NCBI RefSeq assembly: GCF_030150205.1
Contig: NZ_JASLGT010000028.1
Coordinates: forward strand, 25,009 to 89,008
Origin: Niabella sp.
GTDB taxonomy: Bacteria > Bacteroidota > Bacteroidia > Chitinophagales > Chitinophagaceae
Reading direction: 5' to 3'
DNA: 64,000 nucleotides
Shown here piece after piece: positions 1 to 8,914 of this stretch (positions within the stretch are counted from its first letter, which is position 1; each line of letters opens with the position of its first letter). The notes beneath the pieces are model-generated. The model made no database searches, had not been told where the DNA came from, and saw nothing but the letters and a program-made list of their open reading frames with translations. A program made the translations under genes and the position numbers.

Positions 1-1
1 A

Positions 2-1969
2 GGTGTATTGTACGTAGTTACAAAGCTGGATAACCGGCTTTATGTGGTGGATCTGAAAACAAAAAAGATCCTGCAAAAAGAGAATCTTGGGGCCGATGCG
101 TATACCTGTCTTTTATCTCCCGACAGGTCCAGTCTTTACATAAGCCTTTGGGGAGGTGATCAAGTAGCCATCTATGATACAAAAACCAACCAGTTCAAAG
201 AGCCGATTGCCGTGGGCGATAATCCAAATGATGGCTGCCTGTCGAAGAACGGGCGCTACCTGTATGTAGCCAATGCCAATGACAATACGGTTTCTGTCAT
301 AGACCTGAAAAAAAAGGAGGTCATCGAAACATTGAATACGGCCGTATATCCCACAAAACTGAGTGGCACCACCAGTAATTCAGTTGCGTTGAGCAAGGAT
401 GACAAGACCTTATATATCGCCAATGCAGACAATAACTGTATTGCTGTATTTAATGTAAGCGACCCCGGTCATAGCAATTCGCTTGGGTTTATTCCCACCG
501 GATGGTATCCCAGTTCTGTACGACTGGTGAATAACAAACTGTATGTGGCCAATGCCAAAGGATACGCCTCGCTGCCCAACCCCCGCGGCCCCAACCCGGT
601 AAACAAAAAAGAAGCGGTTATTTTGCATGGAGGAGATACTGCAAGTCCCAAAACCGTACAATATATCGGAGGAGGTCTGCTGATGGGTGCCCTGAGTATT
701 ATTCCCGTTCCCGGCGAAAAGGAATTGTCTGTTTATTCACAAGCTGTTTATCACAATACGCCACACCACAATCAACGGGAACTGGATGCGGAGGGCGAAG
801 CCGGGAACCCTATTCCAAAAAAGGTTGGTGATCCTTCTCCCATCAGGTATGTTTTTTATATTATTAAAGAAAACCGCACATATGACCAGGTATTGGGCGA
901 CCTTCCCGGTGGAAATGGCGATACCAGTCTTGTTTTATTCGGACGGCGTATAACACCCAACCAGCATGCGCTTGCGGAACAATTTGTACTGCTGGATAAT
1001 TTTTATGTAGATGGAGAGGTTAGCGCTGACGGGCATAACTGGAGCATGGGTGCTTATGCGACGGATTATATGGAAAAGAACTGGCCCACCAGTTATGGCA
1101 AAAGAGGAAGGGGGGCTGTGGCAAATACCCGTTTTAACAAGGTTTATATCTGGGATCAGGCAGCCCGGCATAACGTTAGCTACCGTACTTATGGGGAGTT
1201 TGTATCCGGAGCCAATGCACCCAATATTCCTGTTTTGAAGGATCATATTTCCACCAGTTTTTCTCCGAAAGCTTTTGAGGTGAGGGATACTACGCGCGTT
1301 CGCGCCTGGGCCCGGGAGTTTGACTCGTTACTGCAACACCAGGCTTTACCTCGCTTATCCACCATCCGGTTACCGAATGATCATACACAGGGAACAGCTC
1401 CGGGCAAGGCCACACCCTTTGCGAATGTGGCGGACAATGACCTGGCAGTTGGCATGCTGGTAGAACATCTTAGTAAAAGCCCGGTATGGGAACAAAGCGT
1501 GGTGTTTATTTTAGAAGATGATGCTCAAAATGGTCCGGATCATGTGGACGCGCACCGTTCTCCCGCTTATATAGCCGGGGGGTATGTAAAAAGAAATTTT
1601 GTAGATCATACCATGTACTCTACTTCCTCCATGTTACGTACGATGGAACTGATACTTGGGCTGCCGCCCATGACGCAGTATGATGCAGCCGCTGCTCCCA
1701 TGTGGCGCTGCTTCAATAACACGCCAGACAATGCCGGGTTTACCACCCTTCCTGCACAAGTGGATCTGAATGATATCAACCCGGAAAAAAGCAAGCTGGC
1801 CGCCCTCTCCAAAGGATTGGATTTTTCCGATATCGACCGGGTACCGGATGCCATTATGAACGAAATGGTATGGAAAGCCGTTAAAGGGGAACATGCAAAG
1901 CCACCCACTCCGGTGCGGGCTGCGTTCCTGAAAACCATTAAAAAGGCAGATGAGGATGATGACGATTAG
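2..1969 (+). CDS. YncE-type beta-propeller / phosphoesterase fusion protein (5' truncated)
   Basis: The frame is open to the left edge, so the N-terminus and any signal peptide lie outside the window; the TTG at base 8 is probably internal. Roughly the first 210 visible residues are YVTN-type propeller blades (for example RYLYVANANDNTVSVIDL). From about residue 280 follows a phosphoesterase domain of the alkaline-phosphatase superfamily, with KENRTYDQVLGD, DGEVSADGHNWS and LEDDAQNGPDHVDAHRSP; the last is rich in metal-ligand-like Asp and His. The protein ends in an acidic tail. Such fusions are known in Bacteroidota as bifunctional YncE/alkaline phosphatase family proteins. A periplasmic or surface phosphoester hydrolase is inferred; the substrate is unknown. 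Confidence 0.85.
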   Translation, partial: GVLYVVTKLDNRLYVVDLKTKKILQKENLGADAYTCLLSPDRSSLYISLWGGDQVAIYDTKTNQFKEPIAVGDNPNDGCLSKNGRYLYVANANDNTVSVIDLKKKEVIETLNTAVYPTKLSGTTSNSVALSKDDKTLYIANADNNCIAVFNVSDPGHSNSLGFIPTGWYPSSVRLVNNKLYVANAKGYASLPNPRGPNPVNKKEAVILHGGDTASPKTVQYIGGGLLMGALSIIPVPGEKELSVYSQAVYHNTPHHNQRELDAEGEAGNPIPKKVGDPSPIRYVFYIIKENRTYDQVLGDLPGGNGDTSLVLFGRRITPNQHALAEQFVLLDNFYVDGEVSADGHNWSMGAYATDYMEKNWPTSYGKRGRGAVANTRFNKVYIWDQAARHNVSYRTYGEFVSGANAPNIPVLKDHISTSFSPKAFEVRDTTRVRAWAREFDSLLQHQALPRLSTIRLPNDHTQGTAPGKATPFANVADNDLAVGMLVEHLSKSPVWEQSVVFILEDDAQNGPDHVDAHRSPAYIAGGYVKRNFVDHTMYSTSSMLRTMELILGLPPMTQYDAAAAPMWRCFNNTPDNAGFTTLPAQVDLNDINPEKSKLAALSKGLDFSDIDRVPDAIMNEMVWKAVKGEHAKPPTPVRAAFLKTIKKADEDDDD

Positions 1970-2082
1970 GGACTTTGTAATGAGGTTGTATCAAAAGTCT
2001 CACTGGGGCAGGCCTCCCAGCCTGTGTCACTTCGTCACTCCGATAGCTGCCATAGGGGTCACGCCAATGTTGCTAACAGGAA

Positions 2083-2119
2083 CGTTGCCCGCCCGGACGA
2101 ACCGTTTGGACGGGCAACG
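2083..2119. other. stem-loop in the intergenic gap
   Basis: CGTTGCCCG (2083-2091) pairs perfectly with CGGGCAACG (2111-2119) across a 19-base loop. It lies between a plus-strand gene that ends at 1969 and a minus-strand gene that ends at 2154, where a convergent terminator is expected, but no clear T-run follows on either strand. The rest of 1970-2153 shows nothing recognisable. Confidence 0.4.
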
Positions 2120-2153
2120 CTGATACCCTTAACAAACAGGGATCTGTTATAGC

Positions 2154-2585
2154 TTACTGGGGAGTTTTATGAAAGCTGATCATCCAGTTGATTGAAAACC
2201 GGTCGGTACACATGCCAAAATAATCGCCCCAGAAAGTGTCAGCCATCGGCATGGTTGGCTTGCCACCTGCTGAAAGTGCGGAGAATATCCGGTCTGCTTC
2301 CTGCTCGGAATCAGGGTTCAACGAAATGGTGATATTGTTGCCTACCGTATGATCCGATGCCCATTCGCCACCGGTGTCGCTGCCCATTAAAGCCGTATAG
2401 CCAATGGGCAGGGAGATGTGCATGATCTTATTGCCGTCTGCTTCAGGCATGGTATAGCCTTCCTGCGGGGGCATGTCTTTAAAACGGCCAACGAAGCCGA
2501 ATTCACCACCAAAGATGGATTTATAGAAGTTAAATGCTTCTTCGCAGTTGCCGTTGAACGTAATGTAAGGATTGATATGTGCCAT
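2154..2585 (-). CDS. VOC family protein (PhnB-like glyoxalase fold)
   Basis: A 143-residue protein of the PhnB/3-demethylubiquinone-methyltransferase-like branch of the vicinal-oxygen-chelate superfamily. It opens with NPYITFNGNCEEAFNFYKSIFGG, whose motif F-x-G-x-CEEA-x-x-FY is typical of PhnB-like proteins, and ends with DYFGMCTDRFSINWMIS, the usual closing strand. Length is normal for a single-domain member. The ATG at 2585 is the natural start. It leads the group of small minus-strand genes only in position: the next gene (SRPBCC) starts upstream of it and ends 61 bp away, so the two may be cotranscribed. The substrate is not predictable; many members are annotated only by fold. Confidence 0.85.
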   Translation of the reverse strand: MAHINPYITFNGNCEEAFNFYKSIFGGEFGFVGRFKDMPPQEGYTMPEADGNKIMHISLPIGYTALMGSDTGGEWASDHTVGNNITISLNPDSEQEADRIFSALSAGGKPTMPMADTFWGDYFGMCTDRFSINWMISFHKTPQ

Positions 2586-2646
2586 AATGTTTTATTTTTT
2601 TGGTTTAAAAATGTATGACTGTAAAAGGTGCTGAACGCATTCCTGT

Positions 2647-3183
2647 TTATTGTTCCGCCAGTTTTTTCAGCTGCTGCAATCCGGTTGTAAAATCGGGGTC
2701 CATCATTTTTTCCATGTTCATAAACAGTTTCATGATCCGGAACGGATAAGGCATTTCGCTGTTAAAACCCCAGGTGGCCTTAGTGCCGGCACCGGCAGCC
2801 TTCAGCTTTACAAAGGCCTGGGCCTCGCTTTCGTAAGGGGTATAAAATTTAAGATCGGTTTCGATCAGCGATGGCGCGCTTACAGATTTGATGGTCTGAC
2901 AGCCTTTGCCTACATCTTTTTTTTCACTTTCCCAGCAAAACCGGGCGCCCGGCGTACCATCGGTGCCTTCGCTTGTTTTTTTCATATTGGGGTCTTTGTT
3001 TACCCAGGGGCTCCAGGTGTTGATTGCTGCAAGACTGTTTACGTGGGTCCACACCTTATCAATGGGCGCATTGATGGTTACCGATTTTTCAAATTTGATT
3101 TTGCCGTCTACAAAGGCGGCTACCAGCAAAACCAGTAAAACGAGGGCCACGATTGCCAGCAGGATCTTTTTAAGAATACGCAT
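2647..3183 (-). CDS. SRPBCC (START/Bet v1-like) family protein with N-terminal membrane anchor
   Basis: The ATG at 3183 is chosen because it gives a basic start followed by a strong hydrophobic helix (MRILKKILLAIVALVLLVLL), while the longer open frame runs back into the neighbouring methyltransferase gene. After the anchor comes a polyketide-cyclase/SRPBCC fold: VTINAPIDKVWTHVNSLAAINTWSPWV at about residues 38-63 is the classic first strand, helix and WSPW segment. The C-terminus has the long final helix (MNMEKMMDPDFTTGLQQLKKLAE). These domains bind hydrophobic ligands, but none can be named here. It sits 35 bp downstream of the methyltransferase gene in the same direction, which suggests one transcript. 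Confidence 0.85.
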   Translation of the reverse strand: MRILKKILLAIVALVLLVLLVAAFVDGKIKFEKSVTINAPIDKVWTHVNSLAAINTWSPWVNKDPNMKKTSEGTDGTPGARFCWESEKKDVGKGCQTIKSVSAPSLIETDLKFYTPYESEAQAFVKLKAAGAGTKATWGFNSEMPYPFRIMKLFMNMEKMMDPDFTTGLQQLKKLAEQ

Positions 3184-3218
3184 GTTTTGATTTTTTATCG
3201 TTAGAAAAATGAACTGTT

Positions 3219-3725
3219 CTAAAGTGTCAAAGCCGCAGCATACATACCGCCTCCATGATATACGGAGGGCCGGGTTCCCAACAAGTGAAAATTTATAAAA
3301 CCGCACCAGGTGGCCAGTTGTTTAGCCTTTGACAAAGGTACAGGAAAAGGCACCCACCGGTTTGCGGCAGGGGTATCATACTCCACCAGCACCAGGCCAC
3401 CCCCCGGCTCCAGGTATTGCCGGAGCCTTGTAATTAACGCTCCGGGATCTTTTATATAATGCAGTGAATTAGCCATCAGGATGCCTGAAAGCGGCGGTAC
3501 GGGCAATGGGACTGTTTCAAAGTCGAGTTGCATAAAACGGATGCCCGGCTCATGTAAGGTTTGCCTGTTTTTATCAAACGCGTATACCGTACTTTCCGGT
3601 GGAAGCAGGCTGTACAAGGCATGGGTAAATGTACCGGTACCACAACCAAGGTCGGCCCAGCTGCGCGGCTTGCCTAAAGATAGCGGTAAATCTTTGATCA
3701 GCTCCCTTGCTTCCCCGATATCCAT
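3219..3725 (-). CDS. class I SAM-dependent methyltransferase
   Basis: The start is placed at the ATG at 3725 (MDIGEAREL), 5 bp after the stop of the upstream YciI gene; a longer frame to 3800 would overlap that gene. SWADLGCGTGTFTHAL at about residues 20-35 is motif I, the SAM-binding glycine loop. An acidic residue follows in YAFDKNRQ, and ILMANSLHYIKDP is the motif IV region. At 168 residues it is compact for a stand-alone methyltransferase, and the C-terminal substrate part is short. The acceptor is unknown. Its tight spacing to YciI and SRPBCC genes points to an operon of small enzymes. Confidence 0.8.
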   Translation of the reverse strand: MDIGEARELIKDLPLSLGKPRSWADLGCGTGTFTHALYSLLPPESTVYAFDKNRQTLHEPGIRFMQLDFETVPLPVPPLSGILMANSLHYIKDPGALITRLRQYLEPGGGLVLVEYDTPAANRWVPFPVPLSKAKQLATWCGFINFHLLGTRPSVYHGGGMYAAALTL

Positions 3726-3730
3726 CTGTG

Positions 3731-4189
3731 TTAATGTTTGCTTTTTTCGACCTGTTGATGAAAGGGCAGATACAGGGGCAGGGCTGCAGACCCATACCAA
3801 CCATAGATCTCTGCCTTGAGCAGCCCCGATTTTACAGCCGGATCGGTTGCCAGCAAGGCTTCCGTTGCTTCTTTTGTTTTAGTGGTAAAGACGTACAACC
3901 CCCGGTATTGCTGCGGGTTTTTAGCAAACGGACCGGCAATGATCAATTGCTTTGCAGCCACCAGTTTGCCAATATTTTCCATGTGACCCTTAAAAAGGGC
4001 TGCCACCTTTTCTTTGTCGGTGATCGTGCTGTCGCCTGTTTTTAGGATAACAAACTGGTACATCCGCATCCCATACTCGTCGGCACCCAGACTATCTGCC
4101 AGGGATTTGTTATACGTATTACCGGGAGATTCCGTTTGGGCGCTGCCCGCCATGGGTATCAGCATCAGCACAAGAAATAGTCGCAGCAT
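3731..4189 (-). CDS. YciI-like (YCII superfamily) protein with signal peptide
   Basis: Residues 1-18 (MLRLFLVLMLIPMAGSAQ) form a Sec signal peptide with an A-x-A-like cleavage region, so the protein is probably periplasmic. The remainder is a ferredoxin-like YCII domain: MYQFVILKTGDS, then HMENIGKLVAAKQLIIAGPF, and finally KSGLLKAEIYGWYG, the usual order of the family. YciI relatives often have a dehydrochlorinase-like or no known activity; exported versions are common in Bacteroidota but uncharacterised. It lies immediately upstream of the methyltransferase gene on the same strand (5 bp gap). Confidence 0.82.
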   Translation of the reverse strand: MLRLFLVLMLIPMAGSAQTESPGNTYNKSLADSLGADEYGMRMYQFVILKTGDSTITDKEKVAALFKGHMENIGKLVAAKQLIIAGPFAKNPQQYRGLYVFTTKTKEATEALLATDPAVKSGLLKAEIYGWYGSAALPLYLPFHQQVEKSKH

Positions 4190-4302
4190 TGCAGGAGGTT
4201 TAATGCGAATGGTTCGCTGCTACTAAATTACACTTATTTCCGCGCTTTTTTGCAGGTACTCCGGATGCAATAAAAAATATATAGAGCGCTGCTTTTACCG
4301 GA

Positions 4303-4755
4303 CTATACCCCAAACTGTCTTAAATGATGATCCAGGTGTTTGGAGAACAGGGTATTCCATTCTGTTTGGGTAAGCGGTCCAAAGGAATGGGATTCTTTGC
4401 CGTCGAAATGGGCACCACCCAGTTCCCGGGTCTGACGGATATAGCCAATTAGCCGTTCTTTTTCCTTTTCAAAGTCCCGGGCGCTGGTGATCAGGAAATG
4501 CGGTGCTGTTTTTATATTGCGTTTGTAGGGCGTATCGCCTACAACGGTTTTTTTAATAAAGGTTTTCATGATCCATTTGAGAAAGCCTTTGGGTTTGGGG
4601 TGTTTGTTGGTGTAAACCGTTTCATACATCACACAAAGATGCGCCAGCATCTGGCCTGCATTCATTTTGCCCCAAAGTGGCTTGCTTTCGGGCGTAAGTT
4701 GTTCAATACGGTTGATCATGGTTTGGGCCCCTTCAGGGGAAAAGATATCGGTCAT
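4303..4755 (-). CDS. DUF1569 (DinB-like helical bundle) family protein
   Basis: 150 residues without a signal peptide. LWGKMNAGQMLAHLCVMYE near residue 30 carries the conserved W-G-x-M-x-x-x-Q-M-x-x-H pattern of DUF1569, and HLDHHLRQFGV at the C-terminus supplies the closing histidines of this DinB/YfiT-like four-helix bundle that commonly binds a metal. Function is unknown; related bundle proteins act as thiol-dependent transferases, but that cannot be carried over here. It is separated from the YciI gene by about 110 bp with no obvious terminator, and from the helicase gene upstream by an imperfect hairpin repeat. Confidence 0.8.
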   Translation of the reverse strand: MTDIFSPEGAQTMINRIEQLTPESKPLWGKMNAGQMLAHLCVMYETVYTNKHPKPKGFLKWIMKTFIKKTVVGDTPYKRNIKTAPHFLITSARDFEKEKERLIGYIRQTRELGGAHFDGKESHSFGPLTQTEWNTLFSKHLDHHLRQFGV

Positions 4756-4810
4756 AAGCGAAATAATTTAGGGTGTAAAAATAGCTATTCTTTGGATAGG
4801 GGTAAGGATG

Positions 4811-4897
4811 GCCACAAAGGCCCTAAAACACAAAGAATCACAAAGAGCTAAGTGATCCGTTCTTGGTGATTCTTCGTGTCTTTCTGTCTTCGTGGCA
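4811..4897. repeat. imperfect inverted repeat of the CACAAAG type
   Basis: GCCACAAAGG...ACACAAAGAATCACAAAG (4811-4848) faces TTGGTGATTCTTCGTGTC...CTTCGTGGC (4863-4896). Aligning the arms as reverse complements over 38 positions gives about 28 matches. Similar CACAAAG/CTTTGTG hairpins are scattered between genes in many Bacteroidota genomes; no function is established. It lies between the helicase and DUF1569 genes. Confidence 0.6.
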
Positions 4898-4908
4898 ATA
4901 TTCGGAAA

Positions 4909-7900
4909 TCATTCCTCATCTTCTTCAATCGCTTCCAGATCTGTATACAGCTGGTTGTCCTTCACAAAATTGCACCAGTGGCAATCTTCTTTCCCGCAGC
5001 CCTTATAAAACTCATGGTTCTGAATATGCTGCCAGGTCTCCCGCACCTGCCGGCGCACAATTTCCAGGTGCTCCGGAAGGATCACTACTTTTTGTTTGAC
5101 GAAATTTTTCTTCTCATCCGGCTCAATAAAATCAAACTCGGTACTGGCTACCGTCCAGTTTTTTGCTTCGTAATGATCCACCAATAATTTATAAAAGACC
5201 GCCTGACGCCAGTAGTCGCCTCCGTTGGGATCTTTTTCAGAAGGCGGCAGCAGTTTGGGTTTGGCGTATTTAACGTTCCCTGTTTTGTAATCTACTACGT
5301 TTACATCCTTGCCATTAAATTCCAGCTTGTCCAGTTTTCCTTTTAAAGGCACACCATCCACCACTACGTTCTTAATGTTTAACTCTACTACCACCACCTT
5401 ATTCCAGGCATCGATATAGTTATTGTAGTATTCCGGTAAAATAATGCCGCCTTGCTCCATGCGCCGTTTGAAAGACTCGCGGGTAAAGTGCTGCCGGTGC
5501 CGCTGCATATACCATTTAAAATCTTCGTAAAGCGATTGTACCGGGGGAAAGGCATTGGCCGCATGTTCCCGCATCTTCCGGAAGAAGCGTTCCAGCGCAA
5601 AGTGGATCGCACTTCCGAACTCGGTATTCTCATTCTTGCCCGAGGGAATGCGGATCAGGTTCTGGTAATAGAACCGCAGCGGACAGTTGAGGTAGTTGTT
5701 GAGCGCGGTTACGTTCATCACAAATTTATCCACCAGCGGCGTAATGAAATCGTCCTCCCGTTGCTCGATGGTAGGTGCCTGCGCCGTGAACTGCAAGAGT
5801 CGGAAGCGGGTCATCTCCTCTTCAGGAATGGAGCGGAATCGTGTTTGAAGATCATGCTGCTCCTGTATTTCAGCAATAAACATGGAAGGCTCCAGTTCCT
5901 TACCGGCATTGTTGCGTTTCGACCAGGAAATATGCAGGTGCTGTTCGGCCCTTGTAAGCGCTACATAAAATACACGCCGTAATTCTTCGGTGGCGTCTCC
6001 CTCCGGTTGCGAACTGAAAATGGTATCCGGCAGTTTAAAGATCGTTGGAAAACTTTTCTTCTTTTCCCAATAAGAAGCATTGGTACCCGCCAGGAACACC
6101 TGCTCAAATTCCAGTCCCTTGCTACCATGTGCGGTTAACAGGTTTACGCCCTTGTCGTTACCAATGGTGCGCGTCATGGAAAGCGGCACGCCTTCTTTCT
6201 CCATCAGGTCAATGATGCTAATGAGTTCGTCCAGGCTAAAGGCCGGGTTGCGGCTGTTTTCCTCTTTTACAAAATCGAAAAAGGCCGACAGGAACTGCAT
6301 CAGTTCTATCTTTTCTGTATGCTGCATTATATAAGCCAGTACGCCGGCATTGCGGATCACACTTTCTACCAGCTGTTGCAGGGTAAGATTGGATACATCG
6401 CCGATCAATTGCTCATACGTATTGCTGAACTGTTTTAATTGTGGGTGGATGCCGGTATCAAAGAGATCTTTTGGCGGACGGTTGGCTTTTTCGGAAAGCA
6501 GCTGACGCAGGGATGTGGCTTCTCCTTTAAACTGCCGGTTGTTTACTTCTACATTGAGCTTTGCAATTTCTATAGGTGGGATCTTATAAAAATCGTAATG
6601 CAATAATTCAAACAACAGTTCATCACCGCCATAGGGGATATCGTGCTCGGCATTCAGGTAACGAAGAATCGTGATCGTTTTTTTGATGAACGGATCTTGT
6701 AACAGGTTGATAGGGCGTTTGCTGAACACCGGTACCTGCATCAGCCGGAAGTAGTTGGAAAGCTCTTCGCCATATTTATTTTCTTTATAGATCACGGCAA
6801 TACGGCCTGGCGCCATACCATTCCGGATCAGTTGCTCCACTTCCATACAAATACCGGCCATCTCTTCTTTTTCGCTATTGTATTCGGTAAGCACGGGTGG
6901 GGTGGTCAGGTGATTGATGGTGCTGTTGGCCGCTGCCAGTTCCTTGCTGAGGCCGGGCAACTGGTTTACCAGGCGTTCATTATTTTTGGTGATCACCGAT
7001 TTGGAAACATCCAGTATGGGTTGAATACTCCGGTAATTGTTGGTAAGTACAATCGTTTTCAATGCCTCCTGGTATTGCTGGGCAAAGTCGAGCATATTTT
7101 GCACATTGGCGCCCTGGAATCGGTAAATACTTTGATCATCATCACCTACCACAAATACATTGGGCTGCTCCCAGTAGCTGATCAGCAGTTGTACGATCCG
7201 GTTTTGGGTACCGCTGGTATCCTGGAACTCATCCACCAATATGTATTGAAAGCGCTCCTGGTAGTTCCGCAGCAGCGATTCATTTTCTTCAAAAGCGCGG
7301 ATCACCCAATTGATCATATCGTCAAAGTCATAGCGGCGTTTTTCATTCAGCAATTGCTGAAAGGCATCGAAGGCATTCACCGCAGCACGCACTTTTTCTA
7401 TTTTTTCCGTGGCCTCCGCAATTTTATCGGTACGCAAGTCACCCTTCTTAAAATCCCGGGTGGCCCGCTTGGTGATATACTCATCCCTGCTGGGAAGATC
7501 CTGGATATAGGCATCAATTTTTTCATTGATAAAGGCGGCCGTCCAGCCCTCGCGCTTCATGGCAGAGAACAATTGCTGCAGGTGGGGTGCATCAAAATAC
7601 ACATCGCCCCGGTAACGCTTTAGCGGATGGCCTTTGGGAAAGGCATCAATCAGCTTTTTAAAGTATTCGATGCGTTCCAGCTCAGAGATAGGGTCCAGCG
7701 AATTTTTTTCAAAAAGCGAAAGGTTGTCCTGGATCACATCATTGCAAAAAGCGTGAAAGGTGTAAATGTTTACTTTATAGGCATCGGCGCCAATGAACTG
7801 TTGCAGGCGCTTGCGCATGGCCACCACACCCGCATCGGTATAAGTAAGACAAAGAATGTTTTCCGGCAGGGCATCCGCATCCAGCAGGATCTTTCCGATA

Positions 7901-8052
7901 CGGGCTGCCAGGATCTGCGTTTTACCAGTTCCCGGACCGGCAATCACCATCACCGGACCTTCCAGCGTGTCTACGGCGATGCGCTGCTGGTCATTAAGCT
8001 GCTGATATACTTCCTTAAATTTTTCTTCCAGTTTCTGTTTGGGAAATGCCAT
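4909..8052 (-). CDS. UvrD/PcrA-type superfamily 1 helicase fused to a PD-(D/E)XK nuclease with cysteine cluster
   Basis: 1047 residues from the ATG at 8052; a longer frame would need a TTG at 8076. Helicase motifs run in order: GPGTGKTQ (about residue 40, Walker A), ILVDEFQDTS (about 270, motif II), VVGDDDQSIYRFQGA (about 300, motif III), LLTAHGSKGLEF (about 637) and VFYVALTRAEQHL (about 695, motif VI). The C-terminal quarter is a RecB/AddB/Cas4-like nuclease: NCPLRFYY near 790, GKLDKLEF and VVDYKTG near 915, then CGKEDCHWC near 1020. One cysteine before the core and three after it match the arrangement that holds a 4Fe-4S cluster in AddB/Cas4 nucleases. A role in double-strand-break or recombination repair is inferred. 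No addB-like partner lies beside it. Confidence 0.9.
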   Translation of the reverse strand: MAFPKQKLEEKFKEVYQQLNDQQRIAVDTLEGPVMVIAGPGTGKTQILAARIGKILLDADALPENILCLTYTDAGVVAMRKRLQQFIGADAYKVNIYTFHAFCNDVIQDNLSLFEKNSLDPISELERIEYFKKLIDAFPKGHPLKRYRGDVYFDAPHLQQLFSAMKREGWTAAFINEKIDAYIQDLPSRDEYITKRATRDFKKGDLRTDKIAEATEKIEKVRAAVNAFDAFQQLLNEKRRYDFDDMINWVIRAFEENESLLRNYQERFQYILVDEFQDTSGTQNRIVQLLISYWEQPNVFVVGDDDQSIYRFQGANVQNMLDFAQQYQEALKTIVLTNNYRSIQPILDVSKSVITKNNERLVNQLPGLSKELAAANSTINHLTTPPVLTEYNSEKEEMAGICMEVEQLIRNGMAPGRIAVIYKENKYGEELSNYFRLMQVPVFSKRPINLLQDPFIKKTITILRYLNAEHDIPYGGDELLFELLHYDFYKIPPIEIAKLNVEVNNRQFKGEATSLRQLLSEKANRPPKDLFDTGIHPQLKQFSNTYEQLIGDVSNLTLQQLVESVIRNAGVLAYIMQHTEKIELMQFLSAFFDFVKEENSRNPAFSLDELISIIDLMEKEGVPLSMTRTIGNDKGVNLLTAHGSKGLEFEQVFLAGTNASYWEKKKSFPTIFKLPDTIFSSQPEGDATEELRRVFYVALTRAEQHLHISWSKRNNAGKELEPSMFIAEIQEQHDLQTRFRSIPEEEMTRFRLLQFTAQAPTIEQREDDFITPLVDKFVMNVTALNNYLNCPLRFYYQNLIRIPSGKNENTEFGSAIHFALERFFRKMREHAANAFPPVQSLYEDFKWYMQRHRQHFTRESFKRRMEQGGIILPEYYNNYIDAWNKVVVVELNIKNVVVDGVPLKGKLDKLEFNGKDVNVVDYKTGNVKYAKPKLLPPSEKDPNGGDYWRQAVFYKLLVDHYEAKNWTVASTEFDFIEPDEKKNFVKQKVVILPEHLEIVRRQVRETWQHIQNHEFYKGCGKEDCHWCNFVKDNQLYTDLEAIEEDEE

Positions 8053-8207
8053 CTGTGTTTTATTTATTGTCCGCAACCGCTGTTTTCCGGTTGCCGGGGC
8101 TTCTTGCTACGTTTAAAAATACAAGGTAGGAAAAAATCAACGCTTTGGAGTGGGGATTCCCGCATTCTCGGTTCTTATTTTTAATTTTATCGCTTCAAAG
8201 CAGATCA

Positions 8208-8645
8208 ATGACGGATGAATATTTTATGCAGCAGGCGCTGAAAGAGGCACAGCGCGCATTTGAAGAAGATGAAATTCCCATCGGGGCCGTGGTGGTGCAG
8301 GATAACCGCATCATTGCCCGGGGATATAATATGACGGAAAAATTAAACGACCCTACCGCACATGCGGAAATGATCGCATTAACCTCCGCATTCAGTTTTT
8401 TGAATGCCAAGTATTTGCCGGATGCCACTTTGTATGTCACAGTAGAGCCCTGCGTAATGTGTGCCGGCGCTCTTTACTGGAGCAAGATCCGCCGGGTGGT
8501 ATGGGGGGCATCGGATATCAAGAACGGCTTTAGCCGCGTAAAGCCGGTCACCTCGCCGTTTCATCCCAAAACGGAGATTGTTACCGGTTTGCTGGAGGAA
8601 GAATGTGCCGCTTTGATGAAGGCTTTTTTTAAGGCAAAACGGTAG
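8208..8645 (+). CDS. tadA: tRNA-specific adenosine deaminase (A34 to inosine)
   Basis: The ATG at 8208 (MTDEYFMQQALKEAQRA) matches the family start; the open frame upstream is non-homologous. The zinc-dependent cytidine-deaminase fold is plain: DEIPIGAVVV, then TAHAEM with the catalytic HAE, then VEPCVMCAGAL with the two zinc cysteines. At 145 residues it has normal TadA length. The enzyme converts adenosine 34 to inosine in tRNA-Arg(ACG) in the cytoplasm, allowing wobble decoding, and is usually essential. It is divergent from the helicase gene, with about 155 bp between the two starts. Confidence 0.93.
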   Translation: MTDEYFMQQALKEAQRAFEEDEIPIGAVVVQDNRIIARGYNMTEKLNDPTAHAEMIALTSAFSFLNAKYLPDATLYVTVEPCVMCAGALYWSKIRRVVWGASDIKNGFSRVKPVTSPFHPKTEIVTGLLEEECAALMKAFFKAKR

Positions 8646-8732
8646 GGGCTGTTTATTGGCCCGCCTGTGGTGCAGGTGGCAGCGGTCTTGCGTCGCACAC
8701 TTCAGCACTTCAATATAGGGCAGCTGTTTTTT

Positions 8733-8873
8733 TCGGGGAACTTGGGCTACTGGGTGGACATGGAGTAATCCTCCAGAGTATGGTTGCTTACCCTGGTCTA
8801 CCAGGGCAACACGTAATTATTTCACTTTCTCAAAATAGCCGTAATACCCATGTCCTCCAAGTCCCACCAGTCT
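8733..8873. other. nested inverted repeats, possible structured RNA or 3' UTR
   Basis: Between tadA and the susD-like gene (gap 8646-8914). GGACATGG (8756-8763) pairs with CCATGTCC (8848-8855), and weaker complementarity extends outward (CTTGGGCTACTGGGT against CAAGTCCCACCAG). Inside lies a second perfect stem: GTTG (8783-8786) with CAAC (8807-8810), and CCCTGGT (8791-8797) with ACCAGGG (8800-8806). On the minus strand this would be the 3' UTR of the SusC/SusD transcript; on the plus strand it follows tadA. No known RNA family is recognised. Confidence 0.4.
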
Positions 8874-8914
8874 CCTGAATGATAAAGTTATCAGCCTTGT
8901 GGTAGCGGGCTCTG

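Noticed and set aside
6832..7623. 263-codon open frame on the plus strand
   Set aside because: It lies wholly antisense to the helicase gene, whose motifs are unmistakable, and its product has no recognisable features.
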